Notes: a model not told the origin generated them from the letters alone. A stretch of 64,000 nucleotides of DNA from Pseudothioglobus sp905182815 (GCF_048087625.1 NZ_CP159805.1:558001-622000); one strand, 5' to 3'; numbered from the stretch's first letter, positions 43,566 to 51,962 are shown. Made by a program: numbers and translations.

Positions 43566-43715
43566 TTACTTTGAGTCACCAAACATCGCCTCTTTATCAG
43601 CATCAGTTTTTGCCTCATATTGCTCTGGCGTTAGCTCATGCCAACCAACACAATCTCCAGTTGGTGATCTACCGCATCCACACGTACCATTTTCTTTTTT
43701 AACGTTATCCATCAT
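43566..43715 (-). CDS. Small Cys-rich protein (CGCGRSPTG motif)
   Basis: 49 aa, starting ATGATG at 43715 with an AAAGGA ribosome site. It carries GTCGCGRSPTGDCVGWHELT: three cysteines, a GRSPTG core, then Trp-His. This looks like a compact metal-binding or redox module; I recall similar short proteins in marine bacteria but cannot name a family. It is first in the unit with the DUF3764-like gene and doxX, and its promoter faces the LysR gene. Confidence 0.7.
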   Translation of the reverse strand: MMDNVKKENGTCGCGRSPTGDCVGWHELTPEQYEAKTDADKEAMFGDSK

Positions 43716-43836
43716 TTTTTCCTTTAATGTTATAAAAACCAGATTGTGATTATCAGTTCTGGCGGACTAATTAAAGAAGATGCCTGCGCGCATAAATAGC
43801 ATCTAATCGTGTCAATTCTTTATTTACTTATTATTT

Positions 43837-43899
43837 ATTGTTTCTAATAAATAAACAATATAGTAAAATATTAAAACAATGTTTTTATATGTAAACAAT
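43837..43899. promoter_or_regulatory. AAACAAT repeat sites upstream of LysR gene
   Basis: ATTGTTT (43837-43843) and AAACAAT (43853-43859) form an inverted repeat. Further direct AAACAAT copies lie at 43874-43880 and 43893-43899, spaced 21 and 19 bases, about two helical turns each. All lie in the 194-base gap between the LysR gene and the divergent Cys-rich/doxX unit, as expected for LysR recognition and activation sites. Confidence 0.55.
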
Positions 43900-43909
43900 A
43901 AAATAGGCT

Positions 43910-44806
43910 ATGGATTTAAATAAACTACTAATTTTTGCAAGAATAGTGGAGCATAAAAGCTTCACTAAAGCTGCGCATCATCTAGGTATGGATAAATCCA
44001 CTATCAGCACAAAACTCTCACAGTTAGAAAGCCATCTGGGTGTTCGGTTATTAAATAGAAGCACTCGAACGATTACACTGACTGAGTCTGGTGCAAAATA
44101 CTATGAATATTGTAAGCAGGTAGTTGAAATAGCAGAGGAGGCTGATAGATTTTCATCGTCTTTGGGGGTTGAGGTGTCAGGTACTCTTCGAATTTCAGCT
44201 ACAAATACTTTTTCTCAAACATTAATCGAGTCAGCAATAAAACCATTTATGGATACACACTCAAAGATTAGTGTTGAATTGGTTATTGAAAATCGAACTA
44301 CTGACTTTTATAAAGATAACATTGATGTAGCATTGAGATTGGCAATTGGACCTTTACAAGACTCATCTTTAATTGCAATAAAAATTTTTACTGGAGATAT
44401 TGGACTTTATTGCTCCCCATCCTTTATAAAAGAGAATGGAATAATTCATAATTTAGATCAAATTGATCACGCAAATATGCTTGATCTTAATGTGCCTGGA
44501 AGACCTAAGATAACAGTTTCAAAGAATGGTATTTCACACACAATTCCCAATAAAAATAATCGGTTTAAAGTAAACGATGGACAGGTTATTAAGGAGGCTG
44601 CTATTGCCGGTATTGGTATTTGTTTTTTACCAAAAAATAGCGCATCTAACGCAGTAAAAAATAAAGAACTTGTGGAGATTTTTTCAGACTGGAAAATTGA
44701 GCCAGTCTCGGTTTATGCGGTCTATGCAAGTAGAGAGTGGATGCCTGAAAAACTCCGCGTATTTTTAAAATACTTAAAAGAACTTGATCAAAATTTATTG
44801 AAATAA
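43910..44806 (+). CDS. LysR-family transcriptional regulator
   Basis: 298 aa. The N-terminal winged HTH reads MDLNKLLIFARIVEHKSFTKA, then HLGMDKSTISTKLSQLESHLG, with RLLNRSTRTITLT after it. The C-terminal effector domain (about 90-295) is complete. The inducer is unknown. It is divergent from the 43715-42814 unit, its likely target. Its 3' end forms half of a perfect inverted repeat. Confidence 0.93.
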   Translation: MDLNKLLIFARIVEHKSFTKAAHHLGMDKSTISTKLSQLESHLGVRLLNRSTRTITLTESGAKYYEYCKQVVEIAEEADRFSSSLGVEVSGTLRISATNTFSQTLIESAIKPFMDTHSKISVELVIENRTTDFYKDNIDVALRLAIGPLQDSSLIAIKIFTGDIGLYCSPSFIKENGIIHNLDQIDHANMLDLNVPGRPKITVSKNGISHTIPNKNNRFKVNDGQVIKEAAIAGIGICFLPKNSASNAVKNKELVEIFSDWKIEPVSVYAVYASREWMPEKLRVFLKYLKELDQNLLK

Positions 44807-44840
44807 TTAGCTCTCATTAAAACAATTATTTCAATAAATT
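44792..44840. repeat. Perfect 17-base inverted repeat at LysR 3' end
   Basis: AATTTATTGAAATAATT (44792-44808) is exactly inverted at 44824-44840, with a 15-base spacer. The left arm includes the LysR stop codon. The right arm ends at the base before the start codon of a small secreted ORF. It has no G/C-rich core or U-tract, so it is not a standard terminator. Confidence 0.8.
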
Positions 44841-44984
44841 ATGAAAAAAACACTCCTACTTCTACTCTCACTATTCTTTCTTAATTCTCCTGCAGTTTTT
44901 GCAGACCATTTTGCAAATTTCCAAGTTGTAGATATAAGACTTGGGGATAGTTTGCTAGTATTTGGAGTTATTGATGCGCCTTAA
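44841..44984 (+). pseudogene. Truncated small secreted-protein gene
   Basis: 47 codons: a convincing signal peptide (MKKTLLLLLSLFFLNSPAVFA, cleavage near 21) followed by only about 26 residues (DHFANFQVVDIRLGDSLLVF). The frame stops inside the next gene, overlapping it by 11 bases. It looks like the 5' end of a longer exported protein cut off when the EamA gene arrived. It could instead be a genuine tiny secreted peptide. No ribosome site is apparent; the start abuts an inverted repeat. Confidence 0.5.
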
Positions 44985-45858
44985 CAGCAATATGAAAGGC
45001 GCTGCTCTGATGACGGCCTGTGTATCTGCATATGTTATCAATGATGCTTTTATGAAACTTCTATTTTCTGAGATTGCTTTATTTCAGGCAGTATTTCTAC
45101 GAAGTATAATTACTATTCCACCAATTTTGATCATGGTGTGGATCACCAAAGTGGCGATACGCAATCTTTCAAAACAGGATAAGCGTCTCATATTGGTGCG
45201 TGTGGGTGCTGAGATTTTTATAACAATCACCTTCCTGACGGCCCTCAAGCATATGCCGTTAGCCAATGTCACCGCAATTTTACAGGCTTTACCGCTTGCT
45301 ATAACAATGGCTGCCGCACTTTTCCTTGCAGAACCAGTTGGGTGGCGACGCTGGAGTGCCATACTTGTTGGCTTTGTTGGCGTTCTAATTGTTGTCCGGC
45401 CCGGTCTGGAAGGTTTTAATATTTATTCGCTTTCAGCTTTTATGGCGATTATTTTTCTTACTGTAAGAGAAATTGCCACCCGTAAACTAACAAGCGAAGT
45501 CCCGACCATCACCGTGGTTTTATCAACGGCTGTTGGCAGTGCCTTGTTTGCTGGAATTATGATGATTGGTTCAGAGTGGGATACTGTTAGCGCAGTGTCA
45601 TGGTTGCTCATTCTTGGTGCGGCTGTTGCCATTTTGATCGCTACTTTATTGAGTGTCATGGCTATGCGAATTGGCGACATTGGCTTTGTTTCTCCTTTTC
45701 GGTATACCTCTATGCTTGGAGCGATTGGGTTGGGTATTTTGATGTTTGGCGATTGGCCTGACCAACCGACTTTAGTTGGAACCGTTATTATAGTCAGTAC
45801 AGGCATTTATACTTTTCATCGAGAACAAAAGGTTAGTAGAAAAGCAACAACACAATAA
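44974..45858 (+). CDS. EamA/DMT-superfamily transporter
   Basis: 294 aa from the ATG at 44974. There are ten predicted membrane helices in two EamA halves: AALMTACVSAYVINDAFMK at the start, then KHMPLANVTAILQALPLAIT, and in the second half GDIGFVSPFRYTSMLGAIGLG. Members of this group export or import small metabolites. Base composition is visibly richer in G and C than its neighbours, and its start lies within a truncated signal-peptide ORF, suggesting horizontal acquisition, perhaps from an alphaproteobacterium (inference). Confidence 0.88.
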   Translation: MRLNSNMKGAALMTACVSAYVINDAFMKLLFSEIALFQAVFLRSIITIPPILIMVWITKVAIRNLSKQDKRLILVRVGAEIFITITFLTALKHMPLANVTAILQALPLAITMAAALFLAEPVGWRRWSAILVGFVGVLIVVRPGLEGFNIYSLSAFMAIIFLTVREIATRKLTSEVPTITVVLSTAVGSALFAGIMMIGSEWDTVSAVSWLLILGAAVAILIATLLSVMAMRIGDIGFVSPFRYTSMLGAIGLGILMFGDWPDQPTLVGTVIIVSTGIYTFHREQKVSRKATTQ

Positions 45859-45960
45859 ATTGCTTTCCAGGTTTTGAAATATAAAAGAATATCACGTAAT
45901 GAAACTGTTAAAATAGTTAGTAATTAACATCCAATGCTGGTTGTTAAGCAAGAACAATGA

Positions 45961-46067
45961 CGTTTATTTGGGTTTATTCCTAGGTAAGCGTTTTTTTTCG
46001 TCAGCTTAAAGTTGAGTTGAACTGGTATAGAAGCCCACTTTCTTTTTTTAAGGAAGTGGGCTTTTTT
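45961..46067 (+). promoter_or_regulatory. glnK-amtB leader with two tandem terminator-like hairpins
   Basis: Hairpin 1: CGTTTATTTGGG (45961-45972) pairs with CCTAGGTAAGCG (45979-45990) over 12 positions with four G-U wobbles, followed by eight T residues. Hairpin 2: AAGCCCACTTTC (46031-46042) pairs with GGAAGTGGGCTT (46052-46063) with one wobble, followed by T residues to 46067. Only 24 bases remain before the glnK ATG at 46092, too few for a promoter. A weak promoter may be TTGAAA (45874) plus TAATGA (45897). Transcripts reaching glnK would then have to pass one or both hairpins, as in attenuation. Confidence 0.7.
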
Positions 46068-46091
46068 GATTTTATTATATGGAGTATTAAT

Positions 46092-46436
46092 ATGAAAATG
46101 GTAACAGCGATTATTCAGCCAAAGCGATTAAGTGACGTAAGAGAAGCTCTTTCTGAGATAGAAGTAACTGGAATTACTGCAACTGAAGTTAAAGGTTTTG
46201 GTAGACAAAAAGGGCACACAGAGCTCTATCGAGGGGCAGAGTTTGTGGTTGAATTTTTACCCAAAGTAAAACTAGAGATTGCCATCACTGATGAGCAGCT
46301 CGAGCAGGTCATTGAAACCATCATTAAAGCATGCAAGATCAATGGTGGAAAGATTGGCGACGGTAAAATTTTTGTATCAAGTCTAGAGCAGGTCATCCGT
46401 ATCCGTACGGGCGAAACTGGTCCTGAAGCGGTATAG
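46092..46436 (+). CDS. glnK: PII nitrogen regulatory protein GlnK
   Basis: 114 aa from the ATG at 46092, which has a GGAG site at 46081. PII family: MKMVTAIIQPKRLSDVREAL, FGRQKGHTELYRGAEF in the T-loop and GKIGDGKIFV in the B-loop. It senses 2-oxoglutarate and ATP/ADP and blocks AmtB when nitrogen is plentiful. Odd point: position 51, the Tyr uridylylated by GlnD in proteobacteria, is Phe (codon TTT, 46242-46244). Tyr46 is kept. The B-loop region is about two residues longer than in E. coli GlnB. It is 12 bases before amtB. Confidence 0.95.
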   Translation: MKMVTAIIQPKRLSDVREALSEIEVTGITATEVKGFGRQKGHTELYRGAEFVVEFLPKVKLEIAITDEQLEQVIETIIKACKINGGKIGDGKIFVSSLEQVIRIRTGETGPEAV

Positions 46437-46448
46437 GGGGAGGTAGCT

Positions 46449-47663
46449 ATGGAAAATCAAATATTAGAATTACAGTATGCTATGGATACTTTTTATTTTT
46501 TAGTCATGGGTGCTCTAGTCATGTGGATGGCTGCGGGTTTCTCAATGCTTGAGGCTGGCCTGGTTAGGAGTAAAAATACAGCAGAGATCTTAACTAAGAA
46601 TATTGGTTTATTTGCTATTGCATGTACGATGTACATGGTTTATGGCTATGACGTAATGTATGGCGGTGATGCATTCTTATCAGGGATTAGCGGGCAAGGT
46701 GAGTCCTACTCAAACGCAGCAGATTTTTACTTTCAAGTAGTGTTTGTTGCAACCTCAATGTCAATCGTCTCTGGAGCAGTGGCAGAGAGAATGAAGCTAT
46801 TTGCTTTCTTTGCTTTTGCAGTAATTTTTACAACAGTCATCTATCCATTAGAAGGTTCATGGACATGGGGCGGAGCAAGCGTTTTCGGTCTATATTCATT
46901 AAGTGACTTTGGATTTTACGACTTTGCCGGTTCTGGAATTGTACATATGGCAGGCGCTTCAGCAGCACTTGCAGGCGTTCTATTGCTTGGGGCGAGAAAA
47001 GGTAAGTATGACAAAGATGGAAAATCAATGCCAATTTTAGGTGCAAACCTACCTTTAGCAACTCTTGGAACATTTATTTTATGGATGGGTTGGTTTGGCT
47101 TTAATGGTGGCTCGGTATTAGCAATGGCGAGTAAAGAGAGTGCAGATGCAGTTGCAATGGTATTTGTTAATACTAATGCAGCAGCAGCTGGCGGAGTAAT
47201 TGCAGCGCTTCTTTTTGCGAAATTGTGGTTTGGAAAAGCAGACTTAACAATGACACTAAATGGAGCCTTGGCAGGGCTTGTAGCAATTACTGCTGGTCCA
47301 GATACGCCGAGTGTTTTAGTGGCAACATTCATTGGAGCTGGTGGTGGAGTAATAGTCGTCTTGTCAATTGTCTGGTTTGATAGAAAACTCAGAATTGATG
47401 ATCCAGTTGGCGCAATTTCAGTTCATGGAGTTGTTGGTTTGTTTGGTCTATTAGTAGTTCCACTTACTAATAATGATGCGACATTTTCTGGACAGTTGAT
47501 TGGAGCACTAACCATTTTTGCCTGGGTATTTATCTCCTCTGGAATTCTTTGGTATGTTCTTAAGTCTATTATTGGAATTCGTATTAGTAAAGAAGATGAA
47601 GATGAGGGCGCTGATATTTCTGAGTGCGGCTTAGAGGCTTACCCAGAGTTTGTAACTAAGTAG
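46449..47663 (+). CDS. amtB: Ammonium transporter AmtB
   Basis: 404 aa with eleven predicted membrane helices. Both pore histidines are present: GSGIVHMAGASAALAG and PVGAISVHGVVGLFG. AGFSMLEAGLVRSKN near the N-terminus and GWFGFNGGS are further family marks. No N-terminal signal peptide, unlike E. coli AmtB. It lies directly after glnK with a GGAGG ribosome site; the pair forms the standard ammonium-uptake control unit. Confidence 0.97.
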   Translation: MENQILELQYAMDTFYFLVMGALVMWMAAGFSMLEAGLVRSKNTAEILTKNIGLFAIACTMYMVYGYDVMYGGDAFLSGISGQGESYSNAADFYFQVVFVATSMSIVSGAVAERMKLFAFFAFAVIFTTVIYPLEGSWTWGGASVFGLYSLSDFGFYDFAGSGIVHMAGASAALAGVLLLGARKGKYDKDGKSMPILGANLPLATLGTFILWMGWFGFNGGSVLAMASKESADAVAMVFVNTNAAAAGGVIAALLFAKLWFGKADLTMTLNGALAGLVAITAGPDTPSVLVATFIGAGGGVIVVLSIVWFDRKLRIDDPVGAISVHGVVGLFGLLVVPLTNNDATFSGQLIGALTIFAWVFISSGILWYVLKSIIGIRISKEDEDEGADISECGLEAYPEFVTK

Positions 47664-47680
47664 AGGAGTTTTAAAAACTT

Positions 47681-47706
47681 GCCAGTGGATTTTTTTGTCC
47701 ACTGGC
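47681..47706 (+). terminator. Hairpin after amtB
   Basis: GCCAGTGGA (47681-47689) and TCCACTGGC (47698-47706) form a perfect nine-base-pair stem. The loop contains a T7 run, and no T-tract follows. Probable transcript end or 3' stabiliser of glnK-amtB. Confidence 0.6.
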
Positions 47707-47784
47707 TAACCGCCACGCAAGATTGATAATATTAAAGCGCTCTAGTACAATGACGCTATATTATTTTTTACATCTTAATTAGAC

Positions 47785-48774
47785 ATGAAAGATAGTCCAA
47801 TAAGTTCAACCGTTGACTTTGAAAAAGATGGGGTTCAACATGGCTTTCTAAAGCTTCCGCATTCTCATGACGATTCTGCTTGGGGGTCAATTGTAATACC
47901 TATAACGGTTGCAAAAAATGGCCAGGGTCCAACCATTCTTTTTACTGGCGCAAATCATGGCGATGAATACGAAGGTCCAATAGCTCTGTTTGATTTAGCG
48001 AGTCAAATCAAAGCTGAAGATATTTCTGGGCGCGTCATCATTGTTCCTGGAATGAACTATCCTGCTTTTCAAGCAGGCAAGAGGACATCCCCAATTGATG
48101 GCGGTAATATGAACCGAGTTTTTCCTGGAGATCCTGAGGGTACTTTTACTGAGAAAATTGCGGACTACTTTAATCGCAACCTTCTTCCGCTTGCTGATTT
48201 TGTTCTAGATTTTCATTCTGGGGGAAAGACGCTTGATTTTCTGCCTTTTTGTTGTGCTCATGTATTGGAGGACAAAGAGCAGCAGTCTAAATGCATCGCA
48301 GCTATGAAAGCCTTTAATGCCCCACACTCAGTAATGCTTTTAGAGATAGATGCGGTTAATATGTACGACACCGCAGCTGAAAATATGGGTAAAGTTTTTA
48401 TTAGTACCGAGCTGGCTGGAGGCGGAACGACCTCTGCCTATACTGTCGGTATTGCTAAAAAAGGAATTCGAAATATTCTTCGTCATGCCGGCATTACTAA
48501 AGGCGAGATGGAAGTTGATGAAACGCTGAATTTAGATATGCCTGATGAGCGCTGTTATGTTTTTAGTGAAACAACGGGACTGGTTGAGCACTGCGTTGAT
48601 CTTGGTGATAAAGTAAAGAAAGGTCAGCTTGTCGCTAAAGTCCATAATATAGAGCGAACAGGAACAGAGCCTGTTGAGTATTTTGCTGGAATTGATGGCA
48701 TATATACGGGCCGTCATTTTCCAGGACATGTTGTTAATGGAGACTTTCTTGGTATCGTTGCAGTGCCTGTCTAG
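47785..48774 (+). CDS. DoeB-like N-acyl amino acid deacylase (M14/AstE family)
   Basis: 329 aa zinc-dependent deacylase. Zinc ligands are His58 and Glu61 in GANHGDEYEG and a His in LDFHSGGKT. SPIDGGNMNRVFPG and VEYFAGIDGIYTGRHFPG are strongly reminiscent of DoeB, N-alpha-acetyl-L-2,4-diaminobutyrate deacetylase of ectoine degradation. The rest of the doe pathway (doeA, doeC, doeD) is absent here, so the acyl-amino-acid substrate is uncertain. Followed by a threonine aldolase after 60 bases. Confidence 0.8.
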   Translation: MKDSPISSTVDFEKDGVQHGFLKLPHSHDDSAWGSIVIPITVAKNGQGPTILFTGANHGDEYEGPIALFDLASQIKAEDISGRVIIVPGMNYPAFQAGKRTSPIDGGNMNRVFPGDPEGTFTEKIADYFNRNLLPLADFVLDFHSGGKTLDFLPFCCAHVLEDKEQQSKCIAAMKAFNAPHSVMLLEIDAVNMYDTAAENMGKVFISTELAGGGTTSAYTVGIAKKGIRNILRHAGITKGEMEVDETLNLDMPDERCYVFSETTGLVEHCVDLGDKVKKGQLVAKVHNIERTGTEPVEYFAGIDGIYTGRHFPGHVVNGDFLGIVAVPV

Positions 48775-48834
48775 GACTTATTCATCTCAAGTAATAAAAA
48801 ACATTTTTATGAATTACACTTTAAGGAGTTTTGA

Positions 48835-49863
48835 ATGAATGCATTATTTGCATCCGATAACGTAACGAGCGCTTGCCCTGAGGTCATGGACGCCGTCATA
48901 GCTGCTAATTCAGGAATTGCTGGATCTTATGGTGATGATGAATGGTCTCTCGCATTAAAAAATAGATTGTCAGAGATTTTTGAAACTGAGGTAGAGGTTT
49001 TTCTTGCGGTGACTGGAACAGCCTCAAATGCCTTAGCGCTCTCTGCTCTTGCACCAGTCTTCGGAAAAATTTATTGCCATGAGCTATCTCATATTAATAC
49101 GGATGAGTGCGGCGCGCCTGAGCTTTTTACGGGCGGCGCTAAGTTAATTCCTATGCGCAGTAGTAATGGAAGAATTGATGCCAGTGATTTAGCCGAAACC
49201 ATAAGAGGGTCTGGCAATGTCCACGTTACGCAGCCTTCTGTGGTTAGCGTTACTATGTCCTGTGAAACGGGTACTGTATATCAGCTGGATGAAATAAAAG
49301 CTATTTCTAAAATAGCCCATGACAATAAAATGAGCGTGCATATGGACGGCGCTCGATTTGCCAATGCTCTGGTCTCTCTTGACGTAAGTCCTGCAGAGAT
49401 GACCTGGAAATCTGGAGTGGATGTTCTTACGTTAGGCGGCACAAAAAATGGCTGCCTCGCTGCTGAAGCGGTTGTATTTTTTAAACCTGAGATGGTTGGT
49501 AATTTTCCATTTCTTCATAAGAGGTCAGGTCAGCTGCTTTCAAAGATGCGTTTTATCTCTTCACAGCTTGAGGCTTACTTAACCGATGACGTATGGCTTA
49601 GAAATGCTCGCCACGCCAATGCTATGGCAAAAATTCTGAGTGAGGGTTTGGATTCATTTGCAAATATTAAGCTGGCATATCCAACTCAGTCCAATGAGGT
49701 TTTTGTTCATCTTCCCCGTGATGTTATAGATTATTTAAATAGTGCTGGTTACGATATTAATGAAGAGGAGCTTGATGGTAAAGCGGTTCGGTTTGTAACT
49801 GCGTGGAATTCTGAGGTCAAGGATATTAATGATCTTTTAGATACTTTAGCTCAAAAATACTGA
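48835..49863 (+). CDS. ltaE: Low-specificity L-threonine aldolase family PLP enzyme
   Basis: 342 aa. PLP-dependent, splits threonine or allo-threonine into glycine and acetaldehyde. FASDNVTSACPEVMDA at the start, SYGDDEWS, HMDGARFANAL and LTLGGTKNGCLAAEAV (with the PLP-binding Lys) match the beta-eliminating lyase/threonine aldolase family. A GGAG ribosome site precedes the ATG. It may share a transcript with the deacylase gene. Confidence 0.87.
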   Translation: MNALFASDNVTSACPEVMDAVIAANSGIAGSYGDDEWSLALKNRLSEIFETEVEVFLAVTGTASNALALSALAPVFGKIYCHELSHINTDECGAPELFTGGAKLIPMRSSNGRIDASDLAETIRGSGNVHVTQPSVVSVTMSCETGTVYQLDEIKAISKIAHDNKMSVHMDGARFANALVSLDVSPAEMTWKSGVDVLTLGGTKNGCLAAEAVVFFKPEMVGNFPFLHKRSGQLLSKMRFISSQLEAYLTDDVWLRNARHANAMAKILSEGLDSFANIKLAYPTQSNEVFVHLPRDVIDYLNSAGYDINEEELDGKAVRFVTAWNSEVKDINDLLDTLAQKY

Positions 49864-50088
49864 AATTGATAAAGGATTAAATCTTTTATAGATAAAGAGC
49901 CTAGCCTTGTATAATGCATCTGAACAAGTTTAGAGAGATGGGTAATATTGTAAGTTCCTCCTAGCTAGTAAATTAATAATTAAGGGTTAACTATTAACTC
50001 TTTAAAGGGAGCTCAATTTGTTTTTTTGAGTTAAAGTTTAAATGTTTGATGGCGTTATGTCTCAACACTATTGGTAGATAAAATAATT

Positions 50089-51933
50089 ATGTTAAGTGCA
50101 ATAAGAAACAAATCTAAAGGTTGGGTCGCGTATCTCATAGTAGGTCTTATAACAGTTCCATTTGCGTTATTTGGCATACAGGACTATGTAAGTAGCTCTG
50201 CGAATTCGTCGATTGCAACAGTTGACGGTGAAGATATTGACGTAAATGTTTATTATCAAGAATTAAATACACAGCAAAGAAACCTACAGCAGCAACTGGG
50301 CGCTGCGTATTCGCAAGAGATTGATAATGCGATCAAGCAGTCACTTCTTGATTCAATGATTAACGAAAAACTCATTGAGAATTTTGCGAATTCTTTAGGT
50401 ATTGTGACTCTAGATGATGAGGTTCGCTCTGTTATTGAGATGAACCAAGCATTTATTGTTGATGGTAAGTTTTCTGAAGACCGTTATAGTCAGCTTTTAA
50501 GACTAAATAGTTATTCACCAGCTGGCTATGAAATTGCTCAATCAAAGGCGCTAACGCGTGACCAAATTAAGCGTAATCTGAGCGGCTCTGCGTTTATTTC
50601 AACAACTCAAATTAAGCAGCTTGATAATCTTGCATCTCAGGAGAGAGAGGTTTCATATATTGCCCTTAATACTTCAGATTTTGAGAGTCAGGTTTCTGTT
50701 TCAAAAAGTGAAATTTCAGACTATTTCAACGAAAATCGATCAAACTTTATTGAAGGCAAAAAAGTCAAAGTTGATTTTGTGGAGCTTTCATTAGGAGACA
50801 TGGAGGAGCCTGCAATACCAGACGAGGAAACACTCCAAAGTCTTTACGATGATAATGCTGAGCTTTATACGAATCCAGAAAGAAGGCGCACCCAACATAT
50901 ACTTGTTGAGAGTGAGGATCTTGCGAATGATTTACTAGAGCAAATCACTCAGGGCGCTAATTTTGATGAACTTGCAGCTGCTAATTCAGTAGACACCTCT
51001 TCTAATGAAAAGGGCGGTGATCTTGGATTTAATGAGAAAGGCCTAATAGGCGCTGAGTTTGATGAGGCTGCATTTTCTATGAATATAGGAGATGTCAGTG
51101 AGGTTGTCGCTACGGATTATGGTTTTTTCCATATCATTAAACTTACTGATATTGAGGCCGAAACAGTCCAGTCTTTTGACGCTGTTACCGAGCAGTTAGT
51201 AGCTTTAAATAAGAACAATGTTAGTAAAAAAATGTTGTTTGATTTATTGGAAGAATTTACAAGCCTAGCTTATGAAGAGTCTCTTGATATGGTTGCTGAT
51301 CAGTTTGGCCTAAAACTTCAAACAAGTGACTACTTTGCAAATGGCAGTCAGGCTTACGATGATGCGTTTGTATCTGCTGCGTTTAGTGAGGCGGTTATTG
51401 ATGAGGGCGAGAATTCAGAGGTAATTGAGCTTAGCGCTGAAAAGTTTGTCGTTCTTGCTCTTTCATCTTTGCAGCCTGAGCGCGAAAAAGAATTAGATGA
51501 GGTTGAGGATCAAGTTGCATTGATTTTAAATAACATTGCTGCAAAAATATTGATTGAAAATTTATCACTTTCAATTGCCACTGCGCTAGTGAGTGGTGAC
51601 GAGTTGATGACTAATAAGTTATTAACTGATAATGGGCTAGAGTGGAATAACGAGGGCTGGATTTCAAGAGCTACAGAGCTGCCTTTTAACGTAACAAGTT
51701 TCGCTTTTTCAATACCTAAACCTATTGATTCAGAGCACACTTATAGTGCTCGAAATGTTAATAATTTAACTTCTTTAGTTATTGATGTAAGTGGTGTTAG
51801 ACTTCCAGAAGAAGTTGCAGATAGCGGCGTTGCAGAGCTTTACCTTAGTCAAGAAAACAGTGAAATGTTTGCATCTTTGATTGAGCAGCTAAGAGAGAGC
51901 GCTGAGATAAGAATATTTTCTGATCTTCTTTAA
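50089..51933 (+). CDS. ppiD: Periplasmic chaperone/peptidyl-prolyl isomerase PpiD
   Basis: 614 aa from the ATG at 50089 (MLSAIRNKSKGW); a TTG six codons earlier is unlikely. An N-terminal membrane anchor (about residues 13-32) is followed by a SurA-like N domain and a parvulin domain (about 265-360, RRTQHILVES to YGFFHIIKL). Length matches E. coli PpiD (623 aa). It assists folding of outer-membrane and secreted proteins near SecYEG. A near-consensus TATAAT lies upstream at 49910-49915, giving a leader of about 170 bases. Confidence 0.92.
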   Translation: MLSAIRNKSKGWVAYLIVGLITVPFALFGIQDYVSSSANSSIATVDGEDIDVNVYYQELNTQQRNLQQQLGAAYSQEIDNAIKQSLLDSMINEKLIENFANSLGIVTLDDEVRSVIEMNQAFIVDGKFSEDRYSQLLRLNSYSPAGYEIAQSKALTRDQIKRNLSGSAFISTTQIKQLDNLASQEREVSYIALNTSDFESQVSVSKSEISDYFNENRSNFIEGKKVKVDFVELSLGDMEEPAIPDEETLQSLYDDNAELYTNPERRRTQHILVESEDLANDLLEQITQGANFDELAAANSVDTSSNEKGGDLGFNEKGLIGAEFDEAAFSMNIGDVSEVVATDYGFFHIIKLTDIEAETVQSFDAVTEQLVALNKNNVSKKMLFDLLEEFTSLAYEESLDMVADQFGLKLQTSDYFANGSQAYDDAFVSAAFSEAVIDEGENSEVIELSAEKFVVLALSSLQPEREKELDEVEDQVALILNNIAAKILIENLSLSIATALVSGDELMTNKLLTDNGLEWNNEGWISRATELPFNVTSFAFSIPKPIDSEHTYSARNVNNLTSLVIDVSGVRLPEEVADSGVAELYLSQENSEMFASLIEQLRESAEIRIFSDLL

Positions 51934-51962
51934 ATTATCTCTATCAATTAAAGCTTGATCCT

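Noticed and set aside
45423..45806. Minus-strand reading frame inside the EamA gene
   Set aside because: Its length reflects the higher GC of the EamA gene; the protein has no recognisable domain.
45961..46067. Glutamine riboswitch (glnA or downstream-peptide type)
   Set aside because: The conserved core sequences of those RNAs as I know them are not present; only terminator-like hairpins are seen.
49864..50088. Small structured RNA gene (4.5S, 6S or similar) in the gap before ppiD
   Set aside because: No signal-recognition RNA core or 6S-like bulged hairpin found; only a TATAAT-like promoter and short imperfect repeats.
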